The position numbers and the translations under genes were made by a program. Positions 58,664 through 64,000 of a DNA stretch of 64,000 nt are shown here, piece by piece. Positions within the stretch are counted from its first letter, which is position 1. Each line of letters begins with the position of its first letter. The stretch is taken from assembly GCA_004335835.1 (NCBI GenBank), contig RWJK01001798.1, forward strand, positions 34,916-98,915, read 5' to 3'. Under the pieces are notes generated by a model. It ran no database searches. It was not told where the DNA came from and was given only the letters and a program-made list of their open reading frames with translations. This stretch comes from Scenedesmus sp. ARA3. Taxonomy: Eukaryota > Chlorophyta > Chlorophyceae > Sphaeropleales > Scenedesmaceae.

Positions 58664-60620
58664 GGGGCATGTGCAGGGCTTGGCCAGGGCAGATGTGGCA
58701 GTCTGAGTGCGTCACACCCCTCCAGGACGGGTGCTGCTGCGCACCGCGCAGGTGCACCTGTGCTTGGGGTGGGACGGGCTTGGCCAGGCTAGATGTGGCG
58801 GGGTGGTGCCTTTGAATTTGGCAGGCCTTGCAATGTGCCCTGAGTGTGCGCGGTGCAGCGTAGTGGGAGGGATGCCTCGCTGCTGTGTTCCTGTTTGTGC
58901 ACCAGGCTGTTGTCTGAGCCAGCTCTGCCAGCTCATGGTGAACATATCAGGCAGTGTGGTGTCTCTCTTGCTGAAGCAGTCCTGCGTGCAGCTGAGTGCT
59001 TGTCTTGGGTGCTGGTGTGCATAGCTCTGTTTGCAGTTGGTCTGGGTTGTGGATGCCTGCAGCAGGCGCGTAGTTGGTGTGCTGTTTGTCAGCTGTATGT
59101 TTGGTGTTGCAAGAGCAGTGTAGCTTGTAGCTTGTAGGGCTCTTGCAATGCAGTCTATCAATCTATTAGCCTGCAAGCTCAGTGTTGTGTTGGGGTCTTG
59201 CGGCAACACTGTACTGTTCACAGCAGCAGAGCACAGTCTGCACTGCGCTAGGGTTGCTTAATGTATGCCTCAACAACAGTGTGCGGGGTCTTACTTTGCT
59301 GCACATGCAATTGTATATGCATATGCTGCTGGCAGTGCGCGCGTCTGGCGGGTGCCGGCAGCACGCGGCTGGAGAGCTGCGGCAGCACTGTTTTGTCCAC
59401 AGCGGCAGAGCACAGCCTGTACTGCGCTGGGGTTGATAAGTGCATGCTGCAGCAAGTGCGTGTGGGTCTGAGTTTGCGGCGCATGGAACTGTGCACACAT
59501 GCGGGCAGTGCGCACGTCTGGAGGCTGCTGAGACCACACAGGTGGCTTGAGCGTGCACGTGCTTGCAGGGGTGCTGAGCTGTGCTGCATTCGTGGTGCAA
59601 ATAGTACAGCAGCTGCACTGTGCAGCTGGGGCTGGAGGGCTTGGCCAGGGTGCATGTGGCAGCATGTGGGTGCTGCTGCACACTGGGGCTGTGGTGTGGC
59701 ATTCAATGCCCACAAGTTGTGGTTGGGATGCGTTGCTACTGTGTGCGTGGGCCCATGCTGTGCTGTTCCACCTGCAGTACAAGCACGTCCGCAGGGGCTG
59801 TGGTGTGTGTGTTAAGCAACAACACGGGGCTGGTGCTTGCGCTGACTGTCTCTTGTGCTAGTGTGGCTGCTATCTCTGGTCTGAATGCTGGTTAGTGCTG
59901 TCACCACAGCTATATCATGTACAACAGCAGCTGGACGTATTCTTTGTGGATGTAGCTGCGAGTTGTATGCCGGCTGCGTCCATCCTTATGAAGTGCTTGC
60001 TTGGGTGCAACCAAAGCAAAGGCTGCCAGGTGATGATCATAGAGTGCTTTGTTTATTGTTGTGCTTGTTGCGTTTGGACTTGATGAGGCCTGCAGGCAGT
60101 GTGCGCGTCTGGTGTGTACTGGCAGCACACGGCTGGCTTAGGTGGTGCGTGCATTGGCTGTCCCTCGTGCTGGTGTGGCTGCTGTCTCTGGTCTGACTGC
60201 CATTCACTGCGGCAGTGCTGGTACCACAGCTGCATCATGTACAACAGCAGCTGCACGTGTTCATCGTGCATGTAGCTGCAACTAGTTTGCCGACTGCGTC
60301 CACCTTGTGAAGTGCTTGCTTGGTTGCAACCAAAGCAAAGGCTGCCAGGTGATGATCATAGCGCGCAATGTTATTTGTTGGGCTTGTTGCGTCTGGACTT
60401 GATAAGGCCTGCATGCAGTGTGCGTCTCTGGGGTGGGCTGGCATCATACGGCTGGGTTAGGTGGTGCGTGCATTGGCTGTCCCTTGTGCTGGTTTGCTGC
60501 ATTCGTGGTGCAGATAGTACAGCGCCTGCACTGCGCACCTGGGGTGGGAGGGCTTAGCTAGGGGCACATGTGGTAGTGTTGGTGCTGCTGCACACCTGGC
60601 AGTACGCCCTACGGGATGTG
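58664..60620 (+). repeat. Repeat-rich 3' flank of gene L
   Basis: Contains at least four copies of the gene J/L 3'-flank element (about 58662-58735, 58750-58815, 59570-59690 and 60490-60600; word GGGAGGGCTTGGCCAGG). It also holds a tandem pair of about 180 bp (59200-59379 and 59380-59540) and a tandem pair of about 320 bp (from about 59840 to 60470; word CAAAGCAAAGGCTGCCAGG at both about 60014 and 60331). No coding potential is supported; many frames are open because the repeats are CTG/TGC-rich. Confidence 0.78.
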
Positions 60621-61826
60621 GTGCGGCCTTCTGAGTGGGATGCTTTGTGGTTGTGCGAGTGGGCCTATGCTGTGCTGTAGTAACAAACAGCAGTACGCCC
60701 TCAAGGGCTGTGTGGTGTGTGGGGCGCAGCGGCCGTGCGGGAGTGATGCCTTGTCCTGTGTGCTGGCATTCCTGCTTGGCATGCAGGCATACGGCATGGA
60801 GAATGACAGCGCTGATTTGGGCTGATGCGCCAGCACTACAACGTTTCCAACAACAGTGCAGCATGCGTGCTGCGCGGCCGAGCCATGCGCTTTCTGTTGG
60901 GTTGTTCATAATGTGCGAATGCGGATTCCCGTGTGGCATGTGCTTCGTTGCTTGCATGCCTACAGCCGTGACGGCCCGCGACGCGTGCGCTGTTGTTGAC
61001 TGCTGGGCGTATGCCTGCAGGTGCTTTAACTGGCTGTGACTGCTGGCTTTCTGGATGCTGATGTGCTGTTCCGGTTGCGTTGCTGCTGTCCTGGGTACAT
61101 CAGCGGCTGGGTGTGCATGCAAGGATCAGGTGTGATTGGCGGGTGTGCTGCAGAGGGCCTGCGTAGTTTGATCAGTGCACAATCTGTCATTGTTGGAAGC
61201 TTTTCAGGTGAATATAAAATACATCACATTACATGCTCCACTCAACGAGGAGTGGGAACCCCAGTCAGGAGCCAACAAGAGGCTCATAGGGGGATATGTG
61301 GCCGCAGCAGAGGGCCCTGTGTGGCACTTATGCGAAAGCATGCATGCGTGGCCAATTGCACGGCCTGGCGCATGCTCGAAGCACGCTGCAGGCTGTTTGG
61401 TGGCAACTTTGAGTTGCTGTGGGTTGTGGCTGAGTCGTCTGCCCCGGTGTTATTACGGTTGGTATTGCAGCTCCTTCATGCCATGTAAAGACACCCGAAC
61501 ATGACATTCGATGCATCTTACATGATGAAAGATACCTGTACAGACCACATCATCATACAATACCTGGACATGTGCTATAATCCAGAAGACATCCAAATAA
61601 CGATGCAGTGCTAAGCTGATAAAACTGCATGTAACATAAGTAAAAGGCATCACTTCACAGTGATGTCATTTCCTCTGGAACCCATCTTTTCGTTTTCTAA
61701 CTGCCAGCCAAACCAATTGGTTTGACCTGTTGCAACAGGTCAACGAGGCCAAGAGTTATAGGCCGATAAAAAAAAGTCAGCTATGAATGAGGGAGTGTAT
61801 GTGATTGCTTATTCAAAGGATGGCTG
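60621..61826. other. Intergenic or unassigned
   Basis: A plus frame at 61036-61488 (150 codons) has a moderately protein-like end, but no splice-supported partners or motif. I cannot support a gene. The last part is the 3' flank of the small secreted-protein gene. Confidence 0.4.
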
Positions 61827-62903
61827 CTACCAGCCATCCTTGCTGGTGTTGACAAGCAGCGATTGCAACGGCAAACCAACAGCAGATGAAGTAGCAGGTG
61901 AAATATCAGCTGCAACAGGCAGCCGCTGCCGCAGCGGCAGCCGCACTCTGAACTGATCGAGGTTGTCAGTGCAGGCTGCACACCCTTCATCAATGTAGGG
62001 GCATATGCATGCACAGTCAGCAACGTCGTTGTGGCCAATCCAGCGACAACAGTATCCTTTGCCCAGGCCAGATGGTAGCTGGTGACACACTAGCAGCTGT
62101 GGTCATGATGCACAGCTGCACAAGACTTGATGATTACCTTTTTAGGTACCTTTATTGGTCAAGATTTAGTTGGAGGTCATCTGCCAACGTCGCACATGGT
62201 TGTTGCTGATCCGATCAGAGTGCTGATCAGCAACTGACTCAGAGGTCGTTTTTGACACATAGTTGACCAATCTATGGTTGGCTGTTGACTGGTAGTTGAC
62301 TGTTGTTACTCGTCAAAAAAGCTTTGACTAACGTCTGTGGCGCGACATGTCAGCAACGCCAATGGCACCACCCATGAGGGAACCCAGATCCATGCTGCGC
62401 AAGCACAACAGGCAGTCAAATTGATGCAGTGTCAGTTTTGCAACGAAGTTTGGATGTTTTGTTGCCTGCAATGTGGCTGCACGGTGCTCTTCAGCTGCTG
62501 CACAGACAATGCATGCTGTAGCAGCACTGGCGAGTTGTGGACTCGTCTACAATGGTGTCTCACCAGGACAAGTTTGCGGTGTCACAATTTTTTTACGATA
62601 AGAAAAGTATGTCTCTTTGCTGGCAGTTGCTCAGCAACAGGCTGTTGCTGGTGATCACAAATCAGCGCATCTACAGAGTACTGGCAGGGAACCAATGATG
62701 ATAATCGGCAAATGCCTGGGCATACCTGTTCTATGCAGGTCTCCTGGTTGTTGGCACGAAGGCAGGTTGCATGATTGGAGTTATCGGTGCAGCAGTAGGG
62801 GGTGTGGCCAGCGTCGCAAGGGTCCATGTAGCTTGCGGAGCTACCTGCAAGCAGAACAAGCAGTGCAGGCAGACAGAAGCAGCAGCAGCAGCAGAGCAAC
62901 AGC

Positions 62904-62945
<42 letters not shown>

Positions 62946-63382
62946 GCCGTCAGTCTGTTGCGTTCATCATCAGTCACAAATGAGCTGCTGCACAGCTGTT
63001 CAACTAAACCCGGTGAAGAGATGGTAATTTAATTAAATTCTGAGGCAGCCAACTTGAACAAGCAGCATCAGTTGTCCTGAGCATGCTGTCAGCCACTGCT
63101 ACACTAGAAAGTGTGCCTGCTGCTTCAGATAGCCAAGTGCATGCAACTCCTTGATGCAGCAACCAGCTGTGCATGACCTGGTGCAAAAGAAGTAGTTCAT
63201 ACGCAAACATTGCAGCATGTGCAGCCCTGCGGTCACTTGCCTACATAGTACCAGCAGGAGGCAGCCAGCTTGCGGCCCAAGACACGGGGCGGCACTCCAG
63301 CTGCAGCCTGCACTGGGAGGGCGGTTGCAGCATGCTGGGCAGCAGCCAGGGCCAGCAGAGCAAGGACGGCGAAAGCCTTCAT
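61827..63382 (-). CDS. Small Cys-rich secreted protein (gene N)
   Basis: Proposed exons 63237-63382, 62726-62840 and 61827-62078 (TAG), total 513 nt, 170 residues, phases 2 and 0. Residues 1-20 are a textbook signal peptide (MKAFAVLALLALAAAQHAAT). A short Ala/Val linker with a possible basic cleavage site (GRKLA) follows. Exon 2 encodes YMDPCDAGHTPYCCTDNSNH and later C residues; exon 3 starts LPSGLGKGYCCRWIGHNDVA followed by CACICP and CAACTDN. At least 13 Cys in about 75 residues suggest a disulfide-rich extracellular protein. The exon 1 donor is ambiguous (GTGACC or GTACTA nearby). I recognise no family. The C-terminal 40 residues are Leu/Ala/Ser-rich and not Cys-rich. Confidence 0.6.
62878..62944 (+). 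repeat. (CAG)n microsatellite in intron 1 of gene N
   Basis: About 20 CAG/GCA triplets with two interruptions. On the gene's strand it is a CTG tract about 40 nt upstream of the exon 2 acceptor. Confidence 0.95.
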
Positions 63383-64000
63383 GATGAACTTCACTGAAGA
63401 CCTGAGTGCAGCGGAACAAGGCAAAGGTGGTGCTCAGTATCGGCACACAATTGTTCATTGCGCCTAATCACACAATTGTGTGATGCGACATGCATGGTCT
63501 GCCCCTGCTGCACAGGTGTATCTGTACAGATACACAGCCTGACAGCCTGACTCAGTGAGCTCCAATTTCGAAAATGTGGATGACAGGGTTCTCAGCTTGC
63601 TGCAATGCAGCCTGACACGAAACAGACTTACCGTTTTTGAACCTGTTTTCTTTTCGAATGCAAAATAGGCTACTGCGGTCAACCGTGCGTGAACGTTTAT
63701 GCCACCTGCTTTGTAGATGAACTGTTCTCTCGGGCAACGTGCTGTTTACACAGCAGCACCGCTGGCACAGCTGGTTTAAAGGCGCGACGACGTTGAGACT
63801 CGGGCTTAAGCCTTGGCGGGGACTGCTGGAAGGGCGGTCCCTTCGCAAGCAGTTTCACCCAATGTCGACGCTTTAAGCCTGCCATCAAACCGAAGCTGCC
63901 AGAAGTTCCATTTGATGAGCAGAGATGTTAAAATCCAGAAGAAACCGTACATTATTCAGGGTCGGCTCATGTGTGCTTGTGGCCCGGTGCCCCCCCCCCC
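63383..64000. other. Upstream of gene N to window end
   Basis: Presumed promoter of gene N. Minus frames at 63697-63888 and 63552-63848 are basic but have no downstream partner. The window ends in a run of at least ten C, which may be a sequence-end artefact. Confidence 0.4.

Overview
The window is nuclear DNA of an intron-rich eukaryote, most probably a chlorophyte green alga. The evidence is a plastid-type FKBP17-like immunophilin, GC-rich coding sequence, short spliceosomal introns whose acceptors nearly always read TGCAG, TGTAA motifs 3' of genes (the usual green-algal poly(A) signal), and very abundant (CAG/CTG)n tracts. A Sphaeropleales/Chlorophyceae-like genome is my inference; the sequence gives no species marker. 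No rRNA, tRNA, CRISPR array or intact transposon was recognised.

Layout. (1) 1-1960: gene-free, with a 76-bp/228-bp minisatellite. (2) 1961-8464, minus: an eight-exon secreted protein of about 1,355 residues, with every intron in phase 0. (3) 8465-11835: mostly non-coding, with a hammerhead-ribozyme-like motif near 11.35 kb. (4) 11836-13262, plus: a secreted protein with a conserved Cys...His...DFHF pattern. (5) 15967-18381, plus: a six-exon coiled-coil protein. (6) 19475-33302, minus: a 21-exon gene for a 2,267-residue alpha-2-macroglobulin-family protein of bacterial type, with an added C-terminal EGF-like module and no recognisable thioester Cys. (7) 34691-36006, plus: a two-exon unknown protein whose last exon is preceded by three relics of its own 5' end. 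(8) 37.5-60.6 kb: a split cluster of F-box-like/LRR genes. Two are on the minus strand (E, F) and three on the plus strand (J, K, L). They surround a divergent housekeeping pair, FKBP17-like (minus) and a hotdog thioesterase (plus). (9) 61827-63382, minus: a small Cys-rich secreted protein.

Exon coordinates were built by hand from consensus splice sites and reading-phase agreement. For the multi-exon genes the phases close exactly: the A2M exons total 6,804 nt, the FKBP 777, the thioesterase 885, the coiled-coil gene 840.

The most striking property is a recurring architecture. In almost every large gene, one or more introns contain direct partial copies of the adjacent exon end, including the splice site itself. 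I count at least a dozen independent cases in 64 kb. Some copies keep length, phase and splice sites well enough to act as extra exons (two 156-nt copies in the A2M gene); others are relics. Frame-breaking small deletions at repeated CTG/CAG words affect three of the five LRR genes. The locus looks shaped by short tandem duplication and slippage around splice junctions and LRR units.
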